A stretch of 64,000 bases of DNA from Gemmatimonadota bacterium (GCA_016704275.1 JADJAK010000005.1:310001-374000); one strand, 5' to 3'. Positions 35,210-45,025 are shown, numbered from the stretch's first letter. Numbers and translations: made by a program. Notes: a model not told the origin generated them from the letters alone.

Positions 35210-36156
35210 GTGCGGCCGCGCCTCGCGCGATGTCGGGCGGCGACTCGCTGACGGCCACCCCGGCGCGGCGCGTTGCCGGGCGGGTGCTCGGACCGCTGCT
35301 GCCGTATGTGCTGCACCTGCGACCGGCCGAGTGGCCGATCATGGCGGCGCACACTGCCCTCGGCTGGTTTCTCGCCACCGGCTTCACGGCGCCGGATCGC
35401 CTCGCGACCATCGGCCTGCTGGCCTGGGTCGTCGCGCTCAACGGCGGCACCCTGGCCCTCAATTCCGCCTTCGATCGCGACGACGACGACGTCGCCTATC
35501 TGCGGCAGCCGCCGCCGGTCCCTGCCGGGCTCGCCGTGGTCGCGATGGCGCTCATGCTGGCCGGCGCCCTCGCCACCTGGGCTGCCCCGACGGGATTCCG
35601 GTGGGCCTACCTGGCCTGCCTGATCATGTCCGTCCTCTACTCGGTGCCGCCGATCCGTTTGAAGGCAGTGGGTGGGGTGGACTGGCTCATCAACCTGATC
35701 GGCTTCGGCACCATCTCCCCCTATGCCGGATGGGCGTTGTCCGGCCGTCCGCTGACCCCGGCGGCCTCGATCATCTTCGTCGCCTTCGGGGCGCTCTTCG
35801 CCGCGTTCTATCCGCTTACCCAGCTCTACCAGATGGATGTCGACCGGGAACGGGGCGATCGGACGCTGGCCCTTCGGCTCGGCGTCGGCCGGTCACTCGT
35901 GGTCGCGCTCCTCGGGGTGGGGATCACCTTCGGGATGCTCGCAGGGGCTGCCTGGGCCTCCGGGTGGGGCGGACGCGAGGGATGGCTCCGCTGGGGGCTC
36001 CTGGGGCTGGCGGGGGCCGCATGGATCGTCGTGCTCGGTCCGTGGTATCTCAGGGGGCGGGGTTGGAGCACCACGGAGCACCAGCGCGGCATGTACCACG
36101 CCCTCGCGGCGTGGGCACTGACCGACATCGCCGTCCTGGTGGCGTGGGCGGTGTGA
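35206..36156 (+). CDS. UbiA-family prenyltransferase
   Basis: 316 residues, about eight transmembrane helices. First Asp-rich motif N-S-A-F-D-R-D-D-D-D (around residue 86-95) and second motif QMDVDRERGDRTLALRLG match UbiA-type enzymes that prenylate aromatic acceptors or make carotenoid/heme/menaquinone derivatives. Substrate cannot be told from this sequence. GTG 35206 overlaps the coaX stop; an internal ATG at codon 9 is an alternative. Confidence 0.88.
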   Translation: MSAAAPRAMSGGDSLTATPARRVAGRVLGPLLPYVLHLRPAEWPIMAAHTALGWFLATGFTAPDRLATIGLLAWVVALNGGTLALNSAFDRDDDDVAYLRQPPPVPAGLAVVAMALMLAGALATWAAPTGFRWAYLACLIMSVLYSVPPIRLKAVGGVDWLINLIGFGTISPYAGWALSGRPLTPAASIIFVAFGALFAAFYPLTQLYQMDVDRERGDRTLALRLGVGRSLVVALLGVGITFGMLAGAAWASGWGGREGWLRWGLLGLAGAAWIVVLGPWYLRGRGWSTTEHQRGMYHALAAWALTDIAVLVAWAV

Positions 36157-36167
36157 CGTCGTCCCCC

Positions 36168-36198
36168 TTGGCTCGGCCCTGCCAGCGCCGCTATTTTC
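36168..36198 (+). promoter_or_regulatory. promoter before 36233 gene (TTG-N21-TATTTTC)
   Basis: TTGGCT at 36168-36173 and TATTTTC at 36192-36198, 34 bases before the ATG; almost identical in layout to the tRNA-Ser promoter-like site at 3130. Confidence 0.5.
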
Positions 36199-36232
36199 GA
36201 CGCGGTCTGGACACCCTCCCGGAGATTGATTG

Positions 36233-36862
36233 ATGGCCACCGCCGTTTCGCTCGATCATAGCAGCGACTCCACCGACGTTTCGAACATCGTCCGCGCCTC
36301 GATCGTCCTCGGCGTGGTGCAGTCGGTGTGCGTCTTCGCCGTGTCGCTCATCAACAGGGCGCTCACCGGCACGGCCGATCACGCCCTCACCGGTGTGGTG
36401 GTCGCGATCGGTACCGTCGTCACCATGATCTATCCGGCGACACGCACGCGCCCCCGCACGATCGAGGGGATTGCCGGGGCCGCGGGCATCGGACTTGGTG
36501 CGGCGCTGGCGTTCATGCTGATCGATGTGGCCGTCCTGCAGCCGCTGGGGACCTACACCAATCGGTGGCATGAAATCGGTGGCGGGTCGAATTGGTGGTA
36601 CCACCCGACGTGGTGGATGGTTGGCTGCTACCTCTCCTGGATGGGTGCGTGGATCCTCGCGAATCAGGCGAACAAGAACGGGACCTCCTCCATCGGCGGC
36701 GCCATCGGGTTGGTGGCGGTGTTGACGGCGCTGTGCGGGGCCGCCGCGGCGGCGCTCCACTTCCCGGGGGCGTCGTTCAACGTGCCGACCTTCGCCATCG
36801 CGGTCCTGCCCGCGCTGACGCTCGCCACCTGGATCAGCGGCTTCGGCGCCTCGAAGCGCTGA
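36233..36862 (+). CDS. multi-pass membrane protein of unknown function
   Basis: 209 residues with about five to six hydrophobic helices, starting ATG 36233 after GGAGA. Segments such as ASIVLGVVQSVCVFAVSL, GLGAALAFMLIDVAVL and IGLVAVLTALCGAAAAAL are membrane spanning; a loop with NWWYHPTWW lies between helices 3 and 4. No family recognised. Followed after 10 bases by another small membrane gene. Confidence 0.7.
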   Translation: MATAVSLDHSSDSTDVSNIVRASIVLGVVQSVCVFAVSLINRALTGTADHALTGVVVAIGTVVTMIYPATRTRPRTIEGIAGAAGIGLGAALAFMLIDVAVLQPLGTYTNRWHEIGGGSNWWYHPTWWMVGCYLSWMGAWILANQANKNGTSSIGGAIGLVAVLTALCGAAAAALHFPGASFNVPTFAIAVLPALTLATWISGFGASKR

Positions 36863-36872
36863 CGGAACGGCC

Positions 36873-37187
36873 ATGATGCGCCGCGTCGTCCGCGTGGTGG
36901 TCCGCTTGGCGGGCTGGCTGCTGACGCCGCTGGTGCTCACTCTTGCCGCGTTTCTTGGGGCGACCATCATGGCGATGGTCGCCCCGGTCGTTTCCACGAC
37001 CGTCGCCATGGCCCTGGTGACCCTCGCCGGGCTCACCTCCGCGGCGGTCGGGCTCTGGCTCTGGATTCGGTTGTTGAAGGGCTCTCCGGTCCTCCAGGAG
37101 GCGCTCGCCGTCACGCCCGAGGGCGTGCCGCTCGAGGCCGAAGTCGACGCCATGCTTGGGACCGCCGAGCAGCCGGGAGTGCCATGA
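36873..37187 (+). CDS. small two- to three-helix membrane protein
   Basis: 104 residues: Arg-rich N-terminus (MMRRVVRVVVRL), helices about 12-40 and 44-66, then a soluble acidic tail (EGVPLEAEVDAMLG). Not recognised. Overlaps the NlpC/P60 gene (ATGA), so likely co-expressed with it. Confidence 0.65.
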   Translation: MMRRVVRVVVRLAGWLLTPLVLTLAAFLGATIMAMVAPVVSTTVAMALVTLAGLTSAAVGLWLWIRLLKGSPVLQEALAVTPEGVPLEAEVDAMLGTAEQPGVP

Positions 37188-38132
37188 TTCGCCACCTGCT
37201 CGTGAGCCTCACGCTCGCGGCGGCACCACTCGCCGCCCAGGACGGAGTCTTCCTCACGGCGGGGCGGATGCTGGCCGGCTCCCCCGACGAGGCCACCTGG
37301 CGGCTGACCGTCCAGCACGACCTGATCGGCCCGCTCGGGCTCGATTTCTCGGGGCAGGTGCTCCCCGGCGCGCGCCCGGGCGACGGAGAACTCCTCGGCG
37401 TCGGTGGCGACGTCACCATCTTCGCCGCCTCCCGATCGCTGCCCTCCGTCTTTCTCGGGGCCGCGGTGGGCCTCGGGATGGCAGACCAGAAGCGCGTCTG
37501 GACCTCCGGCTCCATCGGCGCCCGTCTCACCCTGCTCAACATCGGCGAGGCCCGCGTCGCCGCCGAAGGGCGCTGGCGGAACCTCACGATTCCCGGCCGG
37601 GACGGCTTCGAGGTCGGCGTGACCATCGGGTACCGCCGCCGGACCGTGGCCCCTCGCCGTCCGGAGACCGCCGGCCTCTGGGTGCCGCGCGCCACCGCGG
37701 ACGCGCTCCGCTCCGCCGGCATTCCCGAGTTCAAGGCGCGCCTCCTTGGCGCCGTGGTCACCACCGCGCTCGAGGAGATGGGTCAGCCCTACGTCTGGGG
37801 TGGCAGCGGCGACGGCAGCGGCGGCTTCGACTGCAGCGGGCTGATCTACTTCGCCTACGAGAGCCAGGGCGTGCGGATCCCGCGCACCTCCGGCCTCGCA
37901 GGCCAAGGCGGGGATCGCCATCCGGACCGACCTCGACGCTCTCCTCCCCGGCGACATCCTGACCTTCGCCGAGAAGGGCGACCAGGTCACCCACGTCGGC
38001 CTCTACGTCGGGGAAGGGCGCTTCATCCATTCCGCCTCCAAGGGGGTCCGGCTCTCGCGCCTGGCCGAGGACGATCCCGACGGACGGTGGTGGCTGAAGC
38101 GGTGGATGGGGGTGCGGCGGATCGTCGAGTAG
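37184..38132 (+). CDS. secreted NlpC/P60 peptidoglycan hydrolase; frame break inside catalytic domain
   Basis: About 316 residues. Signal peptide (LLVSLTLAAAPLAAQ), an N-terminal beta-rich domain of about 150 residues (outer-membrane-barrel-like strands), then an NlpC/P60 domain. The catalytic Cys is in GGFDCSGLIYFAYE. After IPRTSG the frame must shift by one near 37890 to read SQAKAGIAIRTDLDALLPGD, which supplies the catalytic His in THVGLYVGEGRFIH and the third polar residue, ending at TAG 38130-38132. Left unshifted the product loses the His and the frame runs Arg/Pro-rich to 38158. Would cleave peptide stems of peptidoglycan. Confidence 0.82.
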
Positions 38133-38140
38133 TTGGGGTC

Positions 38141-38250
38141 GGGAGTCGTAGGTCGTGAGTCGTAGGTCGTAAGTCGTGAAGGCCGGCCCCCGCATCGGGA
38201 TGCCGGCCTTCGGTGGACCTACGACCTACGACTTACGACTTACGACCTCT
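38141..38250. repeat. inverted heptanucleotide repeats around a hairpin
   Basis: Left arm: successive GTCGTAG, GTCGTGA, GTCGTAG, GTCGTAA, GTCGTGA units (about 38144-38180). Right arm: reverse-complement units ACCTACG, ACCTACG, ACTTACG, ACTTACG, ACCTCTC (about 38217-38250). Between them is a GC-rich hairpin. The arms can pair over about 33 bases with a few mismatches, giving a large cruciform-like structure between the NlpC gene and groES. Confidence 0.8.
38179..38210 (+). terminator. hairpin at the centre of the heptamer repeat
   Basis: AAGGCCGGC and GCCGGCCTT pair perfectly; inside the loop CCCG and CGGG can add four more pairs. Follows the NlpC gene by about 46 bases and precedes the groE control region, so it probably insulates the two. 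No U-tract on the plus strand. Confidence 0.55.
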
Positions 38251-38269
38251 CGCTGTCTGCCATTCTGGC

Positions 38270-38296
38270 TTAGCACTCAGGCACGCCGATTGCCAA
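38270..38296 (+). promoter_or_regulatory. CIRCE-like HrcA operator, upstream copy
   Basis: TTAGCACTC, 9-base spacer, GATTGCCAA. The left half is a perfect CIRCE half-site; the right half matches 7 of 9. Lies 15 bases upstream of the groES -35 box. Confidence 0.65.
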
Positions 38297-38310
38297 CCCT
38301 CTCCGCACGG

Positions 38311-38340
38311 TTGACAGCGGCGGGTTCGCCGCTAGCTTTC
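38311..38340 (+). promoter_or_regulatory. groESL promoter
   Basis: TTGACA at 38311-38316, 16-base spacer containing the palindrome GCGGCG/CGCCGC, then TAGCTTTC at 38333-38340. Lies between two CIRCE-like operators. Confidence 0.65.
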
Positions 38341-38348
38341 GCGGGTTG

Positions 38349-38375
38349 TTGGCAGTCTGCATGCATGAGTGCCAA
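38349..38375 (+). promoter_or_regulatory. CIRCE-like HrcA operator, downstream copy
   Basis: TTGGCAGTC, 9-base spacer, GAGTGCCAA, an inverted repeat with one mismatch (left half 7 of 9, right half 8 of 9 against CIRCE). Positioned just after the expected transcription start, the usual HrcA-repressed arrangement. Confidence 0.75.
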
Positions 38376-38428
38376 GTTGTTGCCTTGCTGTTACTTACCG
38401 AGATCCGTTCACGTTGGAGGTGCAGGAC

Positions 38429-38728
38429 ATGGCGAAGAGCAAGCTTGCGATTACCCCGCTCGAAGATCGAGTGGTGATCAAGCCGACCGAAGAGGCGGAG
38501 ACGATGCGTGGCGGGCTGTACATCCCCGACACGGCCAAGGAAAAGCCGACCCAGGGCGAGATCATCGCCGTCGGGCCGGGGCGTTATGAGAAGGGCGAGC
38601 GCGTGCCGGTCGACCTCAAGGTCGGCGACACGGTGCTGTACGGGAAGTACAGCGGCACCCCGTTCACCATCGACGGGGCCGAGGTGATGATCCTCAAGGC
38701 CTCGGACGTCCTCGCGAAGCTCGGCTGA
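38429..38728 (+). CDS. groES: co-chaperonin GroES
   Basis: 99 residues. Caps the GroEL ring during folding. PLEDRVVIKPTEEAETMRGG, with GEIIAVGPGR and VLYGKYSGTPF, is the standard GroES sequence including the mobile loop. ATG 38429 is chosen: GGAGG lies 9-13 bases upstream, and a longer in-frame extension from 38369 would start inside the CIRCE element. First gene of groES-groEL, HrcA-type control inferred from the two CIRCE-like sites. Confidence 0.97.
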   Translation: MAKSKLAITPLEDRVVIKPTEEAETMRGGLYIPDTAKEKPTQGEIIAVGPGRYEKGERVPVDLKVGDTVLYGKYSGTPFTIDGAEVMILKASDVLAKLG

Positions 38729-38756
38729 CCGTTCACACCGAAGGGAGAATTCTGCA

Positions 38757-40390
<1,634 letters not shown>

Positions 40391-40391
<1 letters not shown>

Positions 40392-40490
40392 CCTCCGACC
40401 CACGCGGATATCGTACGGGCGAGGCATGCCTCGCCCCTACGCCTCCGACCCACGCAGGCAGTGTAAGGGCGAGGCCTGCCTCGCCCCTAC
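40391..40490. repeat. two tandem 50-bp REP-like palindromic repeats
   Basis: Copy 1 at 40391-40440 and copy 2 at 40441-40490 begin GCCTCCGACCCACGC and end CTCGCCCCTAC; they differ mainly at positions 16-26 of the unit. Each contains the palindrome GGGCGAGGC-(A/C)-TGCCTCGCCC-like core, able to form a hairpin. Directly follows the groEL stop. Confidence 0.85.
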
Positions 40491-40511
40491 GATCTCTCCG
40501 AATGATGTGCG

Positions 40512-40537
40512 AACGGCCACCCCTCGGGGTGGCCGTT
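40512..40537. terminator. bidirectional hairpin between groEL and cls
   Basis: AACGGCCACCCC and GGGGTGGCCGTT pair perfectly around TC, between the convergent ends of groEL (plus) and the phospholipase D-family gene (minus). No clear U-tract on either side. Confidence 0.6.
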
Positions 40538-40564
40538 GGCACACGCACCCCCGCGGGCGCGCGC

Positions 40565-41830
40565 TCAGAGCTGCGACTTGAACGGCAGCAGCACCAGTTC
40601 CATCAGCCGCTCCCGCCATGGCCGATGTTGCCACATCGCCAGCGTGTAGGGGGCGGCGCGCTGCAGGTCGTCCTCGAACACCGCCGTCATCGCCTCGGCG
40701 AAGGGCTCGTGGTAGAGGTTCAGCGACGCCTCGTCGTTGAGCTGGAACGATCGCAGGTCCGCGTTGGTGGACCCGACCGACACCAGGTGGCGGTCGACGA
40801 TGAAGAGCTTCGTGTGGAGCATCGTCGGCTGGTACTCGCAGATCTGCACGCCGGCCTCGAGCAGCGGTCCCCATTCGCGCTTGCTCGACGTCCGCACGGC
40901 CGCCGAATCGATGTGCGGGCCCGGCACAAGCAACCGGATCGCCACGCCCCGGCGACGGGCTTCCAAGAAGGCCCGCAGCAGCAGGGTGTCGGGGACGAAA
41001 TAGGCGGCGGCGAGGTCAATCGACCGTTCCGCGGCGGCGATCGTCATCAGGTACATCAAGTGCATGCTCTCGCCGCCGCCGGCGGGTGACGCCAGGAACA
41101 TCTGGGCAGGCACCTCTCCGGCCGAAGCGAGGGCAGGGAAGTAGGCCGCACCGGTCAGCACCTCCCCCGTCATCTTGATCCAGTTGTCGGTGTACGCCGC
41201 CTGCAGCTGTGCGACCACCGGCCCTTCGACCCGGTAGTGACTGTCGCGCCAATGCTCGGGACTCTCCGCGTTGCCGGACCAGCAGTCCGCGATGCCGACG
41301 CCGCCAGTGAAGCCGACCCGGCCATCGATCACCAGCAACTTCCGGTGGGTGCGGTTGTTCATCCGGCCCAGGTTGTACCAGTGGAGTGGACGGTAGCGAT
41401 GGAGGCGGACACCGGCGCTCTCCATGCGCGCCAGGAGGGCGGCGTCCATCCGCTGGCTGCCGACCCAGTCGATGGTCACGTGCACCGCGACGCCGGCCTG
41501 CGCCCGCTCCACCAGGGCGTCGGCGAAGCGCGTGCCGATCTCCCCGCTCCAGTAGATGAAGGTCTCGAAGGTGATCGTTTCGCGAGCGACTGCGATCGCG
41601 CCCAGCATCGCCGGAAAGATCTCGTCGCCGTTTCGCAGGTGCTGGACCTGATTGCCCGGCACGATCGTCGGACCCAGCACCGCGGACATTTCCCGCTCGA
41701 ACTGCGGATCGCGCACACCATGTCGGTGCTCGACGGTCCGCTCGAGCTGCTTCTCGGAAGTCAGGAAGTTCATGGCCACGACCACCACGAGGGCGGTGCT
41801 ACCGACGGCGACGAGGATGGTCCAGAGCAT
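40565..41830 (-). CDS. cls: cardiolipin synthase-type phospholipase D family protein
   Basis: 421 residues. One N-terminal transmembrane helix (ILVAVGSTALVVVVAMNFL), then two HKD motifs: THRKLLVIDGRVGFTGG (about residue 190) and LHTKLFIVDRHLVSVGSTNADLRS split here as LHTKLFIVD and GSTNADLRS (about residue 340). Makes cardiolipin by transphosphatidylation at the inner membrane. ATG 41828-41830 is chosen because the helix begins there; the frame is open 28 codons further upstream. Lacks the two-helix N-terminus of E. coli ClsA, closer to ClsB-like forms. Confidence 0.88.
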   Translation of the reverse strand: MLWTILVAVGSTALVVVVAMNFLTSEKQLERTVEHRHGVRDPQFEREMSAVLGPTIVPGNQVQHLRNGDEIFPAMLGAIAVARETITFETFIYWSGEIGTRFADALVERAQAGVAVHVTIDWVGSQRMDAALLARMESAGVRLHRYRPLHWYNLGRMNNRTHRKLLVIDGRVGFTGGVGIADCWSGNAESPEHWRDSHYRVEGPVVAQLQAAYTDNWIKMTGEVLTGAAYFPALASAGEVPAQMFLASPAGGGESMHLMYLMTIAAAERSIDLAAAYFVPDTLLLRAFLEARRRGVAIRLLVPGPHIDSAAVRTSSKREWGPLLEAGVQICEYQPTMLHTKLFIVDRHLVSVGSTNADLRSFQLNDEASLNLYHEPFAEAMTAVFEDDLQRAAPYTLAMWQHRPWRERLMELVLLPFKSQL

Positions 41831-41931
41831 GGCAGTCCTGCGGCGAGGGACGCGGGGCACGATCGAGGCGTGGGTGAACGGCTGGTAGACGTCGCAAGGA
41901 CCGGCCGCGCGCACGCCAACCAGGGCGTGTT

Positions 41932-41961
41932 TGGCGCAGGACCGACCGCCGTGATTAATTG
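41932..41961 (+). promoter_or_regulatory. promoter-like site before second M28 gene
   Basis: TTGGCG at 41932-41937 and TAATTG at 41956-41961, 33 bases before the ATG; TTG-to-TA spacing is 21 as at several other starts. Confidence 0.4.
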
Positions 41962-41994
41962 CGGCGCCATCCTCCCCCGCCTACTGGAGTCCCC

Positions 41995-43638
41995 ATGCGT
42001 CGTCTGCTGCCACTGGTCGCCCTGCTCGGGGCCTGCGCCCCCAAGGGCGAGCCCGCCCTGGATCTCTCGGCCGAGCGACTGCTCGCCGACATCCGCGTCC
42101 TCGCAGACGACTCGCTGCTCGGCCGCGCGCCGGGTACCCTCGGGGAGGAGCGCACCGTCGCCTTCCTGACCGCCCAGTTCAAGGCCGCCGGCCTCGAGCC
42201 CGGCAATCCCGACGGCAGCTGGGTGCAGTCGGTCGACATGGTGGGGATCCGCGGCACACCGGAAGCGACCATCACCGTGTCCGGCCGGCCCTTCCCGATG
42301 CGCTGGCGCGATGACTACGTCGCCGTCTCGCGCCGCGTCGTACCGGCCGTCAACGTGGCGGCGAGCGACGTGGTCTTCGTCGGCTACGGGGTGGTGGCGC
42401 CGGAATTCGGGTGGGACGACTACAAGGGCGTGGACGTGCGCGGCAAGACGGTCGTCATGCTGGTGAATGACCCCGCCGTGCCCGATGCCGCCGACTCCAG
42501 CGCACTCGACGCGAAGCTGTTCCGCGGCGACGCGATGACCTACTACGGGCGATGGACCTACAAGTACGAGATCGCCACCGAAAAGGGGGCCGCCGCGGTG
42601 CTCCTGGTGCACGAGGACGGTCCCGCCGGCTATCCCTGGGAAGTGGTCCGCGGCGGCTGGAGCGGCGAACGGATGGACACGCGGAGTGCCGACGGCAACG
42701 CGGGGCGGGTCGCCGTCGAGGGGTGGATCACCTCAGCCAGCGCGCGGGCGCTCTTCGCCGCTGCCGGGCAAGACTTTGCCCACCTGAAGGCGCTCGCCGT
42801 CACGCGCGACTTCGCGCCGGTTCCCATCCCGGCCACGGCAGCCTTCAGCATTACCCAGGAGATCCGCGACGTCCGCTCGGCGAACGTCGTCGCCAAGTTG
42901 CCCGGGACCGACGCGACGCTGCGTGATGAATACGTCGTGTACACCGGGCACTGGGATCACTTCGGTATCGGTGAAGTGGTCGACGGCGATTCCATCTACA
43001 ATGGCGCGCGCGACAATGCCTCCTGCACCGCCGCGCTACTCGAGCTGGCGCGTGCCTTCAAGGCTGGGGGCGGAGCGAAGCGGTCGATCCTCTTCGTCGC
43101 CGTCACTGGCGAGGAGCAGGGATTGCTCGGCTCCAAGTGGTACGCCAACAACCCGCTCTATCCGCTCGAGAAGACCCTCGCCAACATCAACATCGACGTG
43201 CTCAACACCTGGGGGCCGACCACCGATCTCGTGGTGGTCGGCAGCGGGAGCACCACGCTCGAGGATCTCCTCGCCGACGCGGCCACCACGGCGGGCCGCA
43301 CCCTCGCCCCCGATCCGGAGCCGTCGAAAGGATTCTTCTACCGCTCCGACCATTTCGAGTTCGCCAAGCGCGGCGTGCCGGCGCTCTACCTCGATCCCGG
43401 GACGAAGTACATCGGCAAGCCCGAGGGCTACTCGAAGGAGAAGCGCGATGACTACACCGCGCGGGCCTATCACAAGCCGGCCGACGAAGTCGATCCGGCG
43501 TGGGACCTGAGCGGGGCCATCGCCGACCTCGGGCTGCTGTACGCCGTGGGACGCCGCGTGGCCGATGGCACCGAGTGGCCAGCGTGGAAGGCGGGCACCG
43601 AGTTCAAGGCGATCCGCGAGAAGAGCCTCAGCCGCTGA
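41995..43638 (+). CDS. M28 peptidase lipoprotein with PA-domain insert
   Basis: 547 residues. Lipobox LLGAC; protease-associated domain in the first 270 residues (VVFVGYGVVAPEFGWDDYKGVDVRGKTVVML); then the M28 domain with ligands in YTGHWDHFG (His, Asp), GARDNASC (Asp), TGEEQGLLGS (Glu), NINIDVLN (Asp) and AYHKPADEVD (His). The set is complete, so an active two-zinc exopeptidase is expected. ATG 41995 follows TGGAG. Related to but longer than the M28 gene at 928-1949. Convergent with the EAL-HDOD gene. Confidence 0.9.
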   Translation: MRRLLPLVALLGACAPKGEPALDLSAERLLADIRVLADDSLLGRAPGTLGEERTVAFLTAQFKAAGLEPGNPDGSWVQSVDMVGIRGTPEATITVSGRPFPMRWRDDYVAVSRRVVPAVNVAASDVVFVGYGVVAPEFGWDDYKGVDVRGKTVVMLVNDPAVPDAADSSALDAKLFRGDAMTYYGRWTYKYEIATEKGAAAVLLVHEDGPAGYPWEVVRGGWSGERMDTRSADGNAGRVAVEGWITSASARALFAAAGQDFAHLKALAVTRDFAPVPIPATAAFSITQEIRDVRSANVVAKLPGTDATLRDEYVVYTGHWDHFGIGEVVDGDSIYNGARDNASCTAALLELARAFKAGGGAKRSILFVAVTGEEQGLLGSKWYANNPLYPLEKTLANINIDVLNTWGPTTDLVVVGSGSTTLEDLLADAATTAGRTLAPDPEPSKGFFYRSDHFEFAKRGVPALYLDPGTKYIGKPEGYSKEKRDDYTARAYHKPADEVDPAWDLSGAIADLGLLYAVGRRVADGTEWPAWKAGTEFKAIREKSLSR

Positions 43639-43658
43639 GCCGGCGAGGTTGAAACGAA

Positions 43659-43693
43659 AATCACCTCCGGGCCACGTCGGCGCGGAGGTGATT
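43659..43693 (-). terminator. terminator of EAL-HDOD gene, bidirectional
   Basis: AATCACCTCCG and CGGAGGTGATT pair perfectly around a 13-base loop. On the minus strand it is followed by TTCGTTTC; it lies 29 bases past the EAL-HDOD stop and 21 bases past the M28 stop. Confidence 0.75.
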
Positions 43694-43721
43694 CGTGTAT
43701 GACAGCCTCGTCCGGCACCGA

Positions 43722-44933
43722 CTAGGCGGCCTGCATGACCTCGCCGACCCACGAGACGGTGCGGTGGTACGCCACCGGAAGAATCGTCGGGTCCAGGCCA
43801 AGCTGCGCGCACAGCGTGTCGACCTTGTTCCAGTCGCCCTGGTCATAGGCGATGGTCAGCTCGAGGCAGGCCTGCAGCGGCGTCGGATCGCCGAGCAGCG
43901 TCGCGGTGAGCTCCTTGCCGAGCTTCATCTGCTCGAGGAGGATCGGCATCGGACGGTCGAGCAGGGCATCGAGTGTCGACAACAACCCGACCAGGAAGAG
44001 CTCCGGGCGACGGGAATCGCCCAGCACCATCGCCCCGATCTCCTCGCAGAGCTGCGCGCGGAGCAACGAGGTCTGCATCAGCTCCTTCGGCTTGTGGTCG
44101 CCCGCCATCGTCATCGCGACGAGCGAGGCCCACTTGCGCGTCGGCCGCTGGCCAAGCACGCGGAGGGCCTGACCGATCGTCGTGACTTCATGACGCCATC
44201 CCAGCCCCGCGCTGTTCAGGTAGCGCAGCAACTTCAACGACAGCGCGACCTCACTCTTGATCAGCTTCTCCAGCTCATCGACGTCGAGCTCGGGGCGGTT
44301 CACCTCGGCCACCAACTGCGCCATGCGGATGCCGGAGACGGCGATGTCCTTCTCGGTCAGCAGCTCCGGTTCGCAGAAGAAGGAGCCCTGAAAGAGGTGG
44401 GCCCCCTCGATCGTGGCGGCACCGAACGCGGCGTAGTCCCCGACATGCTCCATGACGACCTGGAGATTGTGCCGCGGGGCGTGCGCCAGCAGCGCCTGGC
44501 GTTGCTCGACCGGCGTGGCCAGCCACGAGGCCTTCACATAGCGCATGTGGGGAAGCAGCCGCTCGTGGCCATTGGCGGGGTCGAACGCCGCCAGGGCCAG
44601 CTGGTAGCCGGCGGCGATGGCCCGCAGGCACGCCTCCACGACGTCCGGGTCGCCCGGGACGCTGCGGGGGAGCATGATGATGGTCTGCTTGGCCGGAAGG
44701 ACCTGGTACTGGTCCTCGACCAGGAACTGCCGGGAGCCCGGGAAAATTCCCGGTAGCCCGCCGATCAGGGTGTCGAGCCCGAAGCCGAGCATCGTGTTGT
44801 TGACCATCTTCCGGGCGATCTCGTCGGGATTCCCGCCGACCGCTTGCAGGCGACCGGTGCGATAGTGAAGGTCGTAGGCTACGACGTGGCGTTGCCGGTC
44901 GAAGAGCGGCTGGCGTGAGACGAAGATGTCCAT
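43722..44933 (-). CDS. EAL-HDOD (YuxH/CdgJ-like) signalling protein
   Basis: 403 residues. N-terminal EAL-type fold starting MDIFVSRQPLFDRQRHVVAYDLHYR, but the catalytic E-A-L and metal-binding residues are not seen, so it is probably not an active c-di-GMP phosphodiesterase. HDOD domain from about residue 200 (LVAEVNRPELDVDELEKLIKSEV, SLKLLRYLNSAGLG). Such proteins act in c-di-GMP related or motility regulation, by protein contact. Start ATG 44931-44933 lies 11 bases after a TACAAT box with no ribosome site, suggesting leaderless translation. Confidence 0.88.
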   Translation of the reverse strand: MDIFVSRQPLFDRQRHVVAYDLHYRTGRLQAVGGNPDEIARKMVNNTMLGFGLDTLIGGLPGIFPGSRQFLVEDQYQVLPAKQTIIMLPRSVPGDPDVVEACLRAIAAGYQLALAAFDPANGHERLLPHMRYVKASWLATPVEQRQALLAHAPRHNLQVVMEHVGDYAAFGAATIEGAHLFQGSFFCEPELLTEKDIAVSGIRMAQLVAEVNRPELDVDELEKLIKSEVALSLKLLRYLNSAGLGWRHEVTTIGQALRVLGQRPTRKWASLVAMTMAGDHKPKELMQTSLLRAQLCEEIGAMVLGDSRRPELFLVGLLSTLDALLDRPMPILLEQMKLGKELTATLLGDPTPLQACLELTIAYDQGDWNKVDTLCAQLGLDPTILPVAYHRTVSWVGEVMQAA

Positions 44934-44944
44934 AGATGGCGCGT

Positions 44945-44972
44945 ATTGTAGTGGGGAGGAACCATTAGGCAA
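44945..44972 (-). promoter_or_regulatory. promoter of EAL-HDOD gene
   Basis: On the minus strand TTGCCT (44967-44972), 16-base spacer, TACAAT (44945-44950), ending 11 bases before the ATG. Confidence 0.55.
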
Positions 44973-44973
44973 T

Positions 44974-44992
44974 GGGGGAGACGGTTTCCCCC
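44974..44992 (-). terminator. weak hairpin after S9 peptidase gene
   Basis: GGGGGA pairs with TCCCCC around a 7-base loop, 34 bases past the stop of the minus-strand S9 peptidase, upstream of the EAL-HDOD promoter. Confidence 0.35.
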
Positions 44993-45025
44993 CCGCGTGT
45001 CAAGGCCCGCGCCGACCCGCCGCCC

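Noticed and set aside
38141..38250. Heptamer repeats as a CRISPR-like array
   Set aside because: Units are contiguous without unique spacers and are arranged as mirror arms around a hairpin.
38369..38428. A 20-codon N-terminal extension of GroES
   Set aside because: It would start inside the CIRCE element, and GGAGG with ATG 38429 gives the standard GroES N-terminus.
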